DNA of 64,000 nucleotides from JAPWJZ01 sp964575605 (GCA_964575605.1 CAZNRN010000006.1:1-64000), one strand, 5' to 3'. Counted from the stretch's first letter, positions 20,221 to 29,901 are shown. The notes: generated by a model not told the origin, from the letters alone. Translations and numbers: made by a program.

Positions 20221-21818
20221 GCGCCGAAAAAATCACCGCTGAAGTCGCCATCATCGGCTCCGGCGTCGCGGGTGCGATGGTCGCGTGGAAACTGGCCAGC
20301 CTCGGCATCAAAAACATCGTGATGGTCGAGGCGGGGCCGCGCATCAAGCGCGGCGATATCGTGGAGGGGTTTAAAGCTTCGCCGCTTACCGATTTTTCCG
20401 CGGGCTACCCGAACACCGCGCATGCGCCGCGCCCCGACTGGAACAATAAAGACAAGCCCTATATCGACAACATCGGCGCGGTCGCGGCGCGCACCGAATA
20501 TATCCGCGCCGTCGGCGGCACCACCTGGCACTGGAGCGGCATCACGCCGCGTTTCCTGCCCGCGGATTTTCGCCTCAAAAGCGAATACGGCGTCGGCGTC
20601 GACTGGCCTGTCGGCTATACGGCGCTGGAGCCTTTTTATACGGAAGCGGAAACCGAAATGGGCGTCGCTGGCGACGATGGCGAGGATACGGGCGCGCCGC
20701 GCTCCGCCAAATATCCGCTGCCGCCCGTGCCGCGCAGCTACAGCGACAAGCATATCGTCGGAAAACTGCAGGGTATGGGGCTTGATTTCATTACGTGCCC
20801 CGCAGCACGCGCAACGAAACCGTACCGCGGGCGCGGGCAATGCCAGGGCTTCGGCACCTGTTCACCCATTTGCCCCAGCGGCGCGCAATATGGCGCGGTC
20901 TATCATGTCGAGGCCGCGGAAAAGCTGGGGGTCAGGGTGATCGGCAACCTGCGCGCCGACCGCATCGTCGCGAAAGACAGGGCAACGCAAATCACCGCCC
21001 GCCGTCCTGATGGCGCAGAGGTGAATATCACCGCAAAAATCTTCGTGGTCGCGGCAAACGGCATCGAAACGCCGCGCCTGCTGCTGATGTCAGCGGGCGA
21101 AAGCGTGCCTGCGGGCATCGCCAACAGCTCGGGCGCGGTGGGACGCAATTTCATGGATCACCCGTCGATTTTCTGCTCGCTGCTGCTGAAGGAACCCGTC
21201 TGGCCGGGGCGCGGGCCTGAAACCATTATCGCCAGTAATACCTATCGTGACGGTGCATTCCGGCGCGAAAGGGCGGGCTGGATACTGGGCGTCGGCAACC
21301 GGGCGGATTTTCACAACACCACCGATAGCCTGCTGGCGCAGGGTGTTGCGCCGCGGGATTTGCAAGGGCGCATCCGCGATCAGCTGCAGCGGCAGGTGGG
21401 CCTCTCGGCCAGCCTCGAACAGCTGCCCGATGCTGGCAACGGCATCACGCTCGACTGGGGCAGGCGCGATACGGCGGGGCAGCCCGTCATCCGCCATGCC
21501 TATTCCTATAGCGATTACGAACGCAAGGGCTACGCCCACGCCAAGGCTGAGCTGGAAAAGGCAGCTAAAGCGCTCGATGCCGATATCGTCTGGATGTCGC
21601 CGCTCTCGGCCGTCAGCCACCCGATGGGTATGGCGCGGATGGGGGATGACAAAAAAACCTCGGTCACCGACAGCTTCGGGCGCTGCCACGACCATGCGAA
21701 CCTTTTTATCGCAGGCAGCGCGCTGTTCCCGTCAAGCTCCGCCGCCAACCCGACATTGACGATTGCGGCGCTCGCGGTGCGTACGGCGGGCGAGATCGCA
21801 CGTCAGCTTAAATCATAA
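20217..21818 (+). CDS. GMC-family FAD dehydrogenase, catalytic subunit
   Basis: 533 residues. The N-terminal Rossmann motif GSGVAGAMVAWKLA binds FAD; GGTTWHWSGITPR, HPMGMARMG and the C-terminal NLFIAGSALFPSSSAANPTLTI are typical of the GMC family. C209, C215 and C219 (CQGFGTCSPIC) form a C-x5-C-x3-C pattern like the Fe-S-binding segment of bacterial FAD glucose/sorbitol dehydrogenases. It oxidises a sugar or polyol on the periplasmic side and passes electrons to a cytochrome or quinone. It pairs with the Tat-signal small subunit. The usual third, multiheme cytochrome c subunit is not adjacent. Substrate unknown. Confidence 0.85.
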   Translation: MSAEKITAEVAIIGSGVAGAMVAWKLASLGIKNIVMVEAGPRIKRGDIVEGFKASPLTDFSAGYPNTAHAPRPDWNNKDKPYIDNIGAVAARTEYIRAVGGTTWHWSGITPRFLPADFRLKSEYGVGVDWPVGYTALEPFYTEAETEMGVAGDDGEDTGAPRSAKYPLPPVPRSYSDKHIVGKLQGMGLDFITCPAARATKPYRGRGQCQGFGTCSPICPSGAQYGAVYHVEAAEKLGVRVIGNLRADRIVAKDRATQITARRPDGAEVNITAKIFVVAANGIETPRLLLMSAGESVPAGIANSSGAVGRNFMDHPSIFCSLLLKEPVWPGRGPETIIASNTYRDGAFRRERAGWILGVGNRADFHNTTDSLLAQGVAPRDLQGRIRDQLQRQVGLSASLEQLPDAGNGITLDWGRRDTAGQPVIRHAYSYSDYERKGYAHAKAELEKAAKALDADIVWMSPLSAVSHPMGMARMGDDKKTSVTDSFGRCHDHANLFIAGSALFPSSSAANPTLTIAALAVRTAGEIARQLKS

Positions 21819-21830
21819 AATGCGGGATTA

Positions 21831-24800
21831 TTAATTAACCTTCATCCACTTGTCGACGATCGAGCGTGTGTCGTAGTAAGTGGGGCGCAGTTTCTTGACA
21901 ATGTCCGACAATGCGTCGAGCGGGAAGTTTTCCTTCGCCTGACGCTCGAGCCTTGCGCCAAGGTCTGACAGACCGGTGAGGCCGAAGTTGGAGGTCATGC
22001 CCTTGATGTCGTGGCCGCGGCCGATCAGGGCCTTCATGTCTTTTTCCTCGATCGCTTTCTCGGCGGCGGCGATCAGTTCCTCGGTCTTCTGGTAGAGGCC
22101 GTCCATCATCTCGTTCATCGCGTCGTTGCCGAGGCTGGCTTTCAACCCGCCCAGCATATCGGCGCTGAACAGGCGCTGCTGCTCCGCCGTCAATACCATC
22201 GGCGCCGCTGCGGCAGCAGGGGCAGCGGGCGCGGCGGTAGCCGGAGCAGCGGGCGCGGGCTCAGCTGCAGCTGCGGGTGCAGGTGCAGCCGGAGCCGGAG
22301 CGGCTGGCGCAGCGGGTGCAGCGGGTGCGGGGGCAACTGCCGCGGGGGCGGCTGGTGCAGGTGCAGGCGCCGGAGCCGGAGCCGGAGCCGGAGCAGCAGG
22401 GGCAACCGGCGCTGCCGGCGGTGCAGCCGGAGCGGGCGCCGGGGGCGCCGGTGCCGGTGCCACGGGCGCCGCAGCGGCGGGCTGCGCGGGCGGGGGCGGC
22501 GGGACGGCGTTCGGGTATCTTTTCTTGGCCAGCGCGATCAGCAGTTTGCGCAGCGCCTCGGGGTTCACGGGCTTGGTCACGAAATCGTCCATGCCCGCGT
22601 CGCGGCAGCGCTGGATGTCTTCCTTGCGCGTATTCGCGGTCATGGCGTAGACGGTGGTTTTCGCTTTTTGCGCATCGGGCAGGCGGCGGATCATCTGCGT
22701 CGCGGTTACGCCGTCGATCTGCGGCATCTCCATGTCCATCAGCACGACGTCGAAGACCGGCTTTTCCTTGATTTCGGCCAGCGCCTGTTCCGCGCCGCCG
22801 ACGGTGATGATCTTGTGCCCGTCTTTTTCCAGCAGGCCCGCCACGACGCGCTGGTTGATGACGTTGTCGTCGACAACCAGGATCTTCATCGGCACGATGC
22901 CCTGCTCGACGCGCTGCTGCGCCTGCTGCGCCTCGGTGATGCCGTAGTCGAGCGCGAGGATGAAATAGAAAACCGTGCCCTCGCCGGGCTTGGAGGCGAT
23001 CTGGATCGACGAGCCCATCGCTTCGACGAGGCGTTTGCAAATCGAAAGGCCAAGGCCCGTGCCGCCGAACTTGCGCGCGGTCGAGGCGTCTGCCTGCTGG
23101 TAGGGCTGGAACAGTTTTTTCTGCTGGTCTTCGGTGATGCCGATGCCGGTATCCTTCACGCCGAAATAGATACGCGGTTTTTTCGCCGTCTTGTCATGCA
23201 CCTTCACGACCAGCGTCACGCCGCCCTTGTCGGTGAACTTGATGGCGTTACCGATCAGGTTCAGGAAGATCTGGCGCAGGCGCGTCGGGTCGCCTTTCAG
23301 CGCGGCGGGCAGGTCGGGGTCCATCTCCGCCTTGACGTAGATTTTCTTTTCCTCGGCGCGGCCCGACATCAGCAGCACGACGGATTCGACCAGGCGGACG
23401 AGATCGAAGTCGATGTTCTCGATCGTCATCTTGCCTTCCTCGACCTTCGAGAGGTCAAGGATGTCGTTCAGCATCACCAAAAGCGCATCGCCCGAGTATT
23501 GTATGGTGCGCGCGAATTCTTTTTGCTTTTCGGTCAGCGTGGTGTCGAGCAGCAGGCGGATCATGCCCATGATGCCCGTCATCGGCGTGCGGATCTCGTG
23601 GCTGATGACGGCCAGGAAGTCCGATTTCGCCTTGTTCGCGGTCTCGGCCGCTTCCTTGGCGCGGCGCATGGCCTGCGCGCGCTCGGCCTCGCGGTTCTTC
23701 AGGTCGGCCTGCAGTTCTTTTTCACGCTGCAGGATGCCCAGCAGGCGCGTCTGGTCGGCCAGTTCCTTGGTCTTGCGCAGCTCTTCCGCCTCTTCGCGGC
23801 GGCGCTTCATTTCGGCCTGCTCCTGCCGCGTCATTTCCTCGGTCAGCGCAAGGTGGCGCAGTGCGGCGAAGGACAGTACGGAAAGGTGCAGGATAAAGCA
23901 TATCCAGTAAAGGTTGGCGGTTGCCGAGGAATAGCCGAGGATGCCGGACAGCGTCAGCTCGGTCGCAAGGCCGCCGATCAGCAGCACCGCCCAGGAAAAG
24001 GCCAGCGGCATGGCCTGCGGGCGGTTGCCTTTCATGACGGCCATCACGCCCAGCGCCAGGAAAACGGCAGGGAAGATGATGGGGCCGAGGCGCACGAAGA
24101 TAGTCGATGAAACGCCCGACACCGCCTCGATCAGCGAGAAGATGGCGATCACTGCCACCGACACCGACACGATATTGAGGATAACGCGCACCTTGTCCTT
24201 CTTGTCGCGCGTCATCAGCGTATGGCGCGCCAGCGCAGCCGCGACCAGCGCCGAAAACGCGTAGAGCAGGTCGATATATTGCGCCGCCGTGTTGTTGCCA
24301 TAGGGGACGAGGTCGTCGGAGGCCGTGAAGATGCAGTATTGCGTCGCCGTGTAGAGGATCAGCAGGAAGGGCGCCGCCTTGCGGAAGTTGATCCAGAACA
24401 TCAGGAAGATGCAGGAGATGACGATCGTCGTGATTTTCAGCACGTTATTCTGCAGGCCGCTCTGGTCGAGCGCGCTGGTGAAGGAGCCCTGTTCGACCAG
24501 TTCCGGCTTGAACGATATGGCGATGCCGGCCGAGGGTTCGATCTGGATGCCGATGATCTTGGTCTTGCCGGGCTCAAGCGTGACGGGCAGCGCGTTGCGT
24601 TCCTGCCCCATCAGGTGCAGCTTGTTCTTCACGCTGCGGCCGTCCTGCATCAGCGGCATGTCGGGGTAGAGGTCGGAATAGACGGCGAACTTGCCCGCGA
24701 CGCCGACCGTCCCGCCCATGCGCGAGCCAAGGTCAAGCACCCAGCGGCTCTTGCCCTGGTTGCGGTTGTAAACGCTGAAGACCACCCATTTGGTGGTCGT

Positions 24801-25190
24801 GCCGTAGCCGATGAAAAGCTGGTCGCCGTCCTTCGGCGTTTCGCCCTGTCCCTGCTTGTATTGCATCAGGATTTCGCGGAAGGTCATCTGGCCGGTGGTA
24901 TCTTCGAAAACCTTCGCCTGCGGCGCAACCGGATAGGCCGAGGCCTTGCTGGAAATGTAGATAGGTTTGAACAGCTGGGGCTGCTGTTGCTGCACGGGCG
25001 CCTGTCCGATGCCGGGCGCGGGCGCCATCTGCGTCACGGCCTGCGCCAGCATCTGGCTCGGCACGGCGGCCGTGGAGGCAGCGGGCTTCGACGGCGCTGC
25101 GTTTTGCGCATGCGCCGTTACGCCCCCCGTCACGAGCACCAGCACAGCCAACAGGCATCCGACATAAGCTCTCAACCAAACCCCCAGCAT
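21831..25190 (-). CDS. 7TM-DISM hybrid histidine kinase with REC and HPt domains
   Basis: 1119 residues. Signal peptide (to about residue 29), a periplasmic DISM-type beta domain (about 70-240), seven hydrophobic helices (about 245-455), a coiled coil rich in Glu/Lys/Arg (about 460-520), HisKA with H531 in SHEIRTP, HATPase_c (NLIGNAIKFTDKGG, GTGLGLSICKRLVE), a receiver domain with D819 in VLMDMEMPQIDG, a linker of about 105 residues that is almost only Ala and Pro (about 893-997), and an HPt domain with H1060 in GRGHDIKG. This gives a full phosphorelay His-Asp-His in one chain; the final response regulator is not in the window. DISM domains are thought to sense carbohydrate-like ligands. The start has no obvious Shine-Dalgarno. 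Confidence 0.93.
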   Translation of the reverse strand: MLGVWLRAYVGCLLAVLVLVTGGVTAHAQNAAPSKPAASTAAVPSQMLAQAVTQMAPAPGIGQAPVQQQQPQLFKPIYISSKASAYPVAPQAKVFEDTTGQMTFREILMQYKQGQGETPKDGDQLFIGYGTTTKWVVFSVYNRNQGKSRWVLDLGSRMGGTVGVAGKFAVYSDLYPDMPLMQDGRSVKNKLHLMGQERNALPVTLEPGKTKIIGIQIEPSAGIAISFKPELVEQGSFTSALDQSGLQNNVLKITTIVISCIFLMFWINFRKAAPFLLILYTATQYCIFTASDDLVPYGNNTAAQYIDLLYAFSALVAAALARHTLMTRDKKDKVRVILNIVSVSVAVIAIFSLIEAVSGVSSTIFVRLGPIIFPAVFLALGVMAVMKGNRPQAMPLAFSWAVLLIGGLATELTLSGILGYSSATANLYWICFILHLSVLSFAALRHLALTEEMTRQEQAEMKRRREEAEELRKTKELADQTRLLGILQREKELQADLKNREAERAQAMRRAKEAAETANKAKSDFLAVISHEIRTPMTGIMGMIRLLLDTTLTEKQKEFARTIQYSGDALLVMLNDILDLSKVEEGKMTIENIDFDLVRLVESVVLLMSGRAEEKKIYVKAEMDPDLPAALKGDPTRLRQIFLNLIGNAIKFTDKGGVTLVVKVHDKTAKKPRIYFGVKDTGIGITEDQQKKLFQPYQQADASTARKFGGTGLGLSICKRLVEAMGSSIQIASKPGEGTVFYFILALDYGITEAQQAQQRVEQGIVPMKILVVDDNVINQRVVAGLLEKDGHKIITVGGAEQALAEIKEKPVFDVVLMDMEMPQIDGVTATQMIRRLPDAQKAKTTVYAMTANTRKEDIQRCRDAGMDDFVTKPVNPEALRKLLIALAKKRYPNAVPPPPPAQPAAAAPVAPAPAPPAPAPAAPPAAPVAPAAPAPAPAPAPAPAPAAPAAVAPAPAAPAAPAAPAPAAPAPAAAAEPAPAAPATAAPAAPAAAAAPMVLTAEQQRLFSADMLGGLKASLGNDAMNEMMDGLYQKTEELIAAAEKAIEEKDMKALIGRGHDIKGMTSNFGLTGLSDLGARLERQAKENFPLDALSDIVKKLRPTYYDTRSIVDKWMKVN

Positions 25191-25275
25191 TCGAGCAAAG
25201 TGTATCCGAGCAAAGTGCAGCAGCGTATTTCGTGAAGCAACGCGGCAGAGAACCCGCCGCGCGAAGTGCCTGTCC

Positions 25276-25404
25276 TTACAAGAGGATAAGCGCCATCAGG
25301 GAAAGCACCCCAACGACCGCCACGGTCGAAACCGTCGCAAAACGTGTGAAGACGACCCAGTTGTTCCAGGCCTTTTCCGTTTCCTTGTCCATTCCAGTCG
25401 CCAT
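25276..25404 (-). CDS. 42-residue aa3-type cytochrome oxidase subunit IV-like protein
   Basis: A short gene, ATG at 25404 with GAGG 9 bases upstream, TAA at 25276. The product MATGMDKETEKAWNNWVVF.. has a polar N-terminus followed by one membrane helix (about 22-42) ending SLMALILL. The layout (about 40-50 residues, Trp/Phe-rich juncture TWxxFxxF, single C-terminal helix) matches the bacterial aa3-type COX subunit IV family, which wraps the outside of subunits I and III. It lies 71 bases upstream of the histidine kinase on the same strand and 32 kb from the cta operon. Very short length limits certainty. Confidence 0.7.
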   Translation of the reverse strand: MATGMDKETEKAWNNWVVFTRFATVSTVAVVGVLSLMALILL

Positions 25405-25555
25405 CTTGGTAATCCTCTAAAAGAACCGTTTGCACCAAAGAATAATGACCTTGGCACAGAGACTCAACATTAGCATGATATTTTTAACAAAAAGTAACTG
25501 GAATATCTGGATTTTATGGGGCGCGGCAGCTATCTTCGTTTAAAGGATTCTGTCA

Positions 25556-27046
25556 TTGGGTTGGCCGGCTATGTTAAATAAATTTCCCTTTCATGCATTT
25601 TTAATCATCTCCCTGATTTCGTTTGGTTTTAGCACCGGCACCGTGGCCGAGGTAGGGCCGAAGAACGGCGACACATGGCGCCCTGTCCTGCCCAAACCCG
25701 TCTCGAGTGTGCCGTCACAGACGCCCGATCCCCTTACCATTGATGGCGTGGTGATCGACAAGGAAGCCGAAAATTCGGTCGTCGCGCGCGAAAAGGCGCT
25801 GGAGGCCATTCCCGAACTCGCTTTCCAGAAGTTTGTCGAAGCCAATATGGGGCCGGAAGCCGCCAAGACTGTGGCCGTGCCCAAGGACGTCGCAGCCCTG
25901 GTCGCCGATTTCGAGGTCAGCGGCGAACAGATGTCGGCCACCCGTTACGTCGGCAAATACACGGTGCGTTTCCGTGACAGCATCCGCAACTATGTCACGG
26001 TGAAGGAACCCGAAACCATCATCGCCGCCCAGCCGGGCTATGTCGCCCCGTCGGGTGACACTGCCGCGGCTGACGCCACGGGCGTGCTGCCGGGCGAGGT
26101 CGAACGCGACATGGCGAGCGCTGCCGCCGTCACCGCGCCGCTGGTCGAGGCCTCGGGCCCGCTGCCGCGCCATGTGCTGGTGCTCCCCTACTTTGAAAAC
26201 GCCGCAGGGCAGACTGTTTTGTGGGAAGACCCCAACCCCTGGCGCGACGTCTGGGTGAACGCGCTGCCGCCGATGCCCGAAAACGGCACGCAGTTCTTCG
26301 TGCCGCTGGGCGATGCCAATGACATGTCCGCAGGCCCCACCAACGGCGTCTGGTCGGGCGATTACGCCATGGTCGAACGCCTGCGCCGCAATTATACCGC
26401 AGGCGCGGTCGCGCTGCTGGTCGCGACCAAGTCTGAAAAAACGCTGGGCATCGACGTTTATATTTATCAGGACGGCAAGCTGTCGCGCCGTGGTTCCATC
26501 CATCCCTATGTGGGCGCGGATGTCGCGGGCGGCTGGCACCAGGCGCTATCCGGCGCGCTGGAATACCTCCGCCGCCCGCCAACCGCGCAGGCGCAGCCGC
26601 GCGTCGAGCAGATCAGCCGCGACATCGTCGGCCAGTACAGCAACACCACGACCATCATCGACAGCACAGGCGGCCGCGTGGTGGGCCAGCCCTCGCTGCA
26701 GGTCACCAACCAGCCCTATATCCCGGGCAGCGCCGAACAGCGCCAGCCGGTGCTGACAACCGCAGTTGCAGGCGCGCCCGATGTGAACCCGATCACCGGC
26801 GCCTACAGCCCGCGCACGCAGATCGACGCCGAAATGCGCTTCCAGCAGCTGTCGGCCTGGACGGAAATGCAGCGCCGCCTGAACGGCCTTGCGATCGATA
26901 TCAAATCGCTTTCCAGCGCAGGCGCTTCCTTCGCGGTCAGTTTTGACGGCCCGCCCGGCGCGCTGCGCTCCGCGCTTGCCGCCCGCGGCATCGCGATGGA
27001 CGGCCCCTATCCCGGCGGCGGTTATACCTTCGCGCTCTCGAACTGA
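25556..27046 (+). CDS. DUF2066 domain exported protein
   Basis: 496 residues. The TTG at 25556 has AAAGGA 8 bases upstream; the ATG at 25571 (MLNKFPFHAFLIISLISFGF) is an alternative, and both give a signal peptide. Residues about 55-150 (DKEAENSVVAREKALEAIPELAFQKF ... VADFEVSGEQMSATRYVGKYTVRF) match the DUF2066 family of periplasmic proteins. The C-terminal half has a FAVSFDGPPGALRSALAARGI fold-like segment similar to minor-domain repeats in that family. Function unknown. It overlaps hdaA by one base (TGATG), and this gene pair also occurs together in other alphaproteobacteria, as far as I know. Confidence 0.75.
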   Translation: MGWPAMLNKFPFHAFLIISLISFGFSTGTVAEVGPKNGDTWRPVLPKPVSSVPSQTPDPLTIDGVVIDKEAENSVVAREKALEAIPELAFQKFVEANMGPEAAKTVAVPKDVAALVADFEVSGEQMSATRYVGKYTVRFRDSIRNYVTVKEPETIIAAQPGYVAPSGDTAAADATGVLPGEVERDMASAAAVTAPLVEASGPLPRHVLVLPYFENAAGQTVLWEDPNPWRDVWVNALPPMPENGTQFFVPLGDANDMSAGPTNGVWSGDYAMVERLRRNYTAGAVALLVATKSEKTLGIDVYIYQDGKLSRRGSIHPYVGADVAGGWHQALSGALEYLRRPPTAQAQPRVEQISRDIVGQYSNTTTIIDSTGGRVVGQPSLQVTNQPYIPGSAEQRQPVLTTAVAGAPDVNPITGAYSPRTQIDAEMRFQQLSAWTEMQRRLNGLAIDIKSLSSAGASFAVSFDGPPGALRSALAARGIAMDGPYPGGGYTFALSN

Positions 27047-27732
27047 TGACCAGATCCGCGCAGCTGCCTTTTGATCTCGGCCACCGCGAGGCTTTCGCGC
27101 GCGAAGACCTCTGGGTGTCTTCCGCCAACGAGGGCGCGGTCGCCTGGCTCGACAAATATCCCGACTGGAACGCGCCCGTGCTGGTCATCTACGGCCCGGC
27201 GGCGTCCGGCAAGACGCACCTTTGCCATGTCTGGCAGAAAGCCTCCGGCGCCGTGTCGGTTGCGGGCACCGACCTCGCGCGCATGGGCGCGCTGAACGAT
27301 TTCCCCAAAGCCTCCATCATCGACGATGCGCAATCGCTGGCGGGTGACGCCGCGATGGAAACCGCGCTATTCCATTTCTACAACCGTGCGAAGGAGGAGG
27401 GGGCGCATATCCTCCTCACCGGCACCGACGCGCCGAAGGAATGGGGCATCGCGCTGCCCGACCTGAAATCGCGGCTGCTGGCAGCACCCGCGGCATCCGT
27501 CGGCGCGCCCGATGAACAGCTGATGTCGGTGGTGCTGGCCAAGCTCTTTTCCGACCGCCAGCTTGTCGTGGGGCAGGACGTGATCGCCTTCATCGTCGCC
27601 CGCATCGAGCGCAGTTTCGAGAGTGTGCGGGGCATCGCCACGGCCATCGACCGCAAGGCGCTGGCCGAAAAACGCGCCGTCACCATCCCGCTGGTGCGCG
27701 AAATCCTGCAGGAACAGGGCCGGCTGTTCTAG
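27046..27732 (+). CDS. hdaA: DnaA regulatory inactivator HdaA
   Basis: 228 residues. The N-terminal QLPFDLGHR is a beta-clamp binding motif as in Hda/HdaA. An AAA+ domain homologous to DnaA domain III follows: GPAASGKTHL (Walker A, about 51-60), IIDDAQSL (Walker B-like), LPDLKSRLL (sensor region) and the C-terminal lid with RIERSFESVRGIATAIDRKALAEKR. HdaA with the DNA clamp stimulates ATP hydrolysis by DnaA, preventing re-initiation. It lacks the DNA-binding domain IV of DnaA, in line with length. Confidence 0.9.
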   Translation: MTRSAQLPFDLGHREAFAREDLWVSSANEGAVAWLDKYPDWNAPVLVIYGPAASGKTHLCHVWQKASGAVSVAGTDLARMGALNDFPKASIIDDAQSLAGDAAMETALFHFYNRAKEEGAHILLTGTDAPKEWGIALPDLKSRLLAAPAASVGAPDEQLMSVVLAKLFSDRQLVVGQDVIAFIVARIERSFESVRGIATAIDRKALAEKRAVTIPLVREILQEQGRLF

Positions 27733-27999
27733 TACGTTAACCACATGAAAACGCGCATGAATCCCGATAGTCTTTGACGCGGGGGCGAATCCATTATACA
27801 TAATACTCAAGCCGAGTGCATATATTCGGGGCAAAGCGGTTTTCTGGTGGCCAGACTTTCCCGCCTGCCCGTCACGCACGACCTGCAAAAGAGCCATACC
27901 CGTCACCTGTACGCGACGACGACAGGATGATTATTGACCATCGCGGTTTTACCGCTGGTGACGTGTGTATGACTTGAACAACAGCAGGAGTAAAAAGTC

Positions 28000-28620
28000 A
28001 TGATGGCACCACGCAACCGTAAACAGGGATACCTTATTGCCGTCGGCGGCCCATCGGGCGCCGGCAAATCCACGCTCGCTTCGGGCATCTCGCTGCAGCA
28101 CGATATCCTCTCCGTCGAAATCGATGTGCTGTGGAAACAGCAGCTGGGCATCCATCCCACGGCCAAAGCGCCCGACGGTTCCTACAGCAATGCCGCGCGC
28201 GACAAGGTGCAGGCGGGTTTTGACGGCGCCTGCGTCTCGGCGCTGGTCGTCGGCCGTACGGTCATCGCGCAGAAAGCTTTTTTACGTCAGGAAGAACGCG
28301 AAGCCATCGAACGCCTGGCGCGCAAATGCGACGCACGTTTCCTCGGCCTCTGGCTCGACGCACCGCAAGCCGTATTGAAAAAACGCATCATGGAGCGTGA
28401 CGAGAATTTCTCCGACGCGCCTGCCGCCATCGTCAAGAAACAGGCCGCCATCGAACGCGGCGAGATGAACTGGCGCGTGATCAACGCGGGGCAGGATGCC
28501 GACGATGTGCTTGAAACCGCGCTGCATGCCATCCGCGCGCACGGCCCGCTGCAGCCCTCGCGCAGGCCTACGCCCGAGCGCTTCCAGCACCTCGAACACC
28601 TGCTGACCGGCGGAAAATAA
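28000..28620 (+). CDS. P-loop kinase-like ATPase
   Basis: 206 residues. GPSGAGKSTLA at about 17-27 is a Walker A motif; VEIDVLWKQ and GRTVIAQKAFL, then LWLDAPQAVLKKRIMERDENFSDAP form the substrate and lid region of small-molecule kinases (the gluconokinase / zeta-toxin / COG0645 group). The fold suggests phosphoryl transfer to a small metabolite; the substrate cannot be read. AGGAG lies 9 bases upstream of the ATG. Upstream, 27733-27999 holds no gene that I can support. Confidence 0.75.
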   Translation: MMAPRNRKQGYLIAVGGPSGAGKSTLASGISLQHDILSVEIDVLWKQQLGIHPTAKAPDGSYSNAARDKVQAGFDGACVSALVVGRTVIAQKAFLRQEEREAIERLARKCDARFLGLWLDAPQAVLKKRIMERDENFSDAPAAIVKKQAAIERGEMNWRVINAGQDADDVLETALHAIRAHGPLQPSRRPTPERFQHLEHLLTGGK

Positions 28621-29901
28621 TTACTTCCAGCGTTTCAGACGCCACGCAAAGCTAAGCGCGGGGAATTTGCGCCCCAGTGCGGCGAATATCCCGTGCGTGT
28701 CGATCCACAGCGCATAGTCGCGGTAGTCCGCGTCTTCGGACAACAGCTTTTCTTCCACATAGGCGCGCAGCGCATAAATAACACAGACGCAGGCCCAGAG
28801 GATGGAGAGGCGCAGGCATTCGAACACCGTATCGCCCGCGACAAAGGGCATCCACAGCATCAGCCAGACCGCGCATTTCGCGACATAGACCGGATGCTTG
28901 GTAAAACGGTAGGGCCCGGTGGTGATAATGCCGCGGTTCGACAGGTTCGAGGCGCGCAGGCCGAAAATCGCCTCGCCCCAGACATGGATAAGGGTAAAGG
29001 CCAGTATCGCGCCGCCCGCCGCGGCCGACAATCCCGGCAGCGAGGCCTGCAACTCGCCCCAGGGCGAGGCGCTGGTGCCGTCGGCGCGCGCGGTGAAGTT
29101 GAACCATTGCAGGAAGACCGCGTTATACAGCGGCGGGTAACAGCTCAACGTCACCACCCAGCCGAGCAGGCTTTGATCAACGCGGCGGATATGGGTGCCC
29201 AACAACCGCGACGCAAAGAAATATCCCGGCACGATGGCGGCGGCTAGCAGCGCCATCAGCATGGTGATGATGATATTTTCCGCCTCCGGCCACGGCGCGG
29301 TAAAGATATCGCCCTCGCGCCCGCGTATCTGCGCGATAAACGACGCCAGCGCCGAAAAATTCAGCGGCAGGAAAATCCCGCGCACCAGCCAGCCGAAAGC
29401 GGCCTGCTTTACCTGCGCCCAGTCCAGTTTTTTAAAGCGCAGCAGCGCCAGCTGGCCCAGATGCCATCCCGCATCGCGCGCGGGGCCGATGCGCCATTCG
29501 GTCAGCAGGATAAACCCGAACACCACAAAGGGCAGCAGCCCCAGCACGGCGGGCATCATGCCGAAGAACGGCCGGTACTGCGCCTGCGCATATTCGGGCA
29601 AAACCGCCCAGCAGAGCAGCAGGGCGACAATGCCCAGCATCACGCCCGCGGTTTTTTCCCCCGCACGGCGCGCCAGCTTGCGGAATTCTTCGGGCTTGGG
29701 CTTGCGGTTGATCCAGGGCGCGCGAAAGACCTCCACGCCGCCCATCACCGCCGCCACGCCCAGCGCGACAATCAGCCCCAGCCCTGCATCCGACACCGCC
29801 GCGTCGCGGAACAGCGCATAAAGCGCGGCCACCGTGCCCGCGATGATAAGCGGGTCCAGCCAGCCGGCGAAAGAGTGCGGAAGGGATGCGGTTTTTGCCA
29901 T
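28621..29901 (-). CDS. Polytopic membrane protein with C-terminal ICMT-like methyltransferase domain
   Basis: 426 residues with about nine hydrophobic segments. The C-terminal ~110 residues carry the ICMT/NnrU-type signature NRGIITTGPYRFTKHPVYVAK (about 317-337), then AYVEEKLLSEDADYRDYALWIDTHGIF. The N-terminal 300 residues (six or more helices, loop with RKPKPEEFRKLARRAGEK) are an unusual extension compared with the ~190-residue family norm. SAM-dependent methylation of a membrane substrate is inferred from the C-terminal part. It converges on the P-loop kinase gene with no gap. Confidence 0.65.
   Translation of the reverse strand: MAKTASLPHSFAGWLDPLIIAGTVAALYALFRDAAVSDAGLGLIVALGVAAVMGGVEVFRAPWINRKPKPEEFRKLARRAGEKTAGVMLGIVALLLCWAVLPEYAQAQYRPFFGMMPAVLGLLPFVVFGFILLTEWRIGPARDAGWHLGQLALLRFKKLDWAQVKQAAFGWLVRGIFLPLNFSALASFIAQIRGREGDIFTAPWPEAENIIITMLMALLAAAIVPGYFFASRLLGTHIRRVDQSLLGWVVTLSCYPPLYNAVFLQWFNFTARADGTSASPWGELQASLPGLSAAAGGAILAFTLIHVWGEAIFGLRASNLSNRGIITTGPYRFTKHPVYVAKCAVWLMLWMPFVAGDTVFECLRLSILWACVCVIYALRAYVEEKLLSEDADYRDYALWIDTHGIFAALGRKFPALSFAWRLKRWK

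Noticed and set aside
22011..24110. 699-codon plus-strand open frame including Gly/Arg/Ser-rich repeats
   Set aside because: Antisense of the Ala/Pro linker and kinase core of the hybrid histidine kinase.
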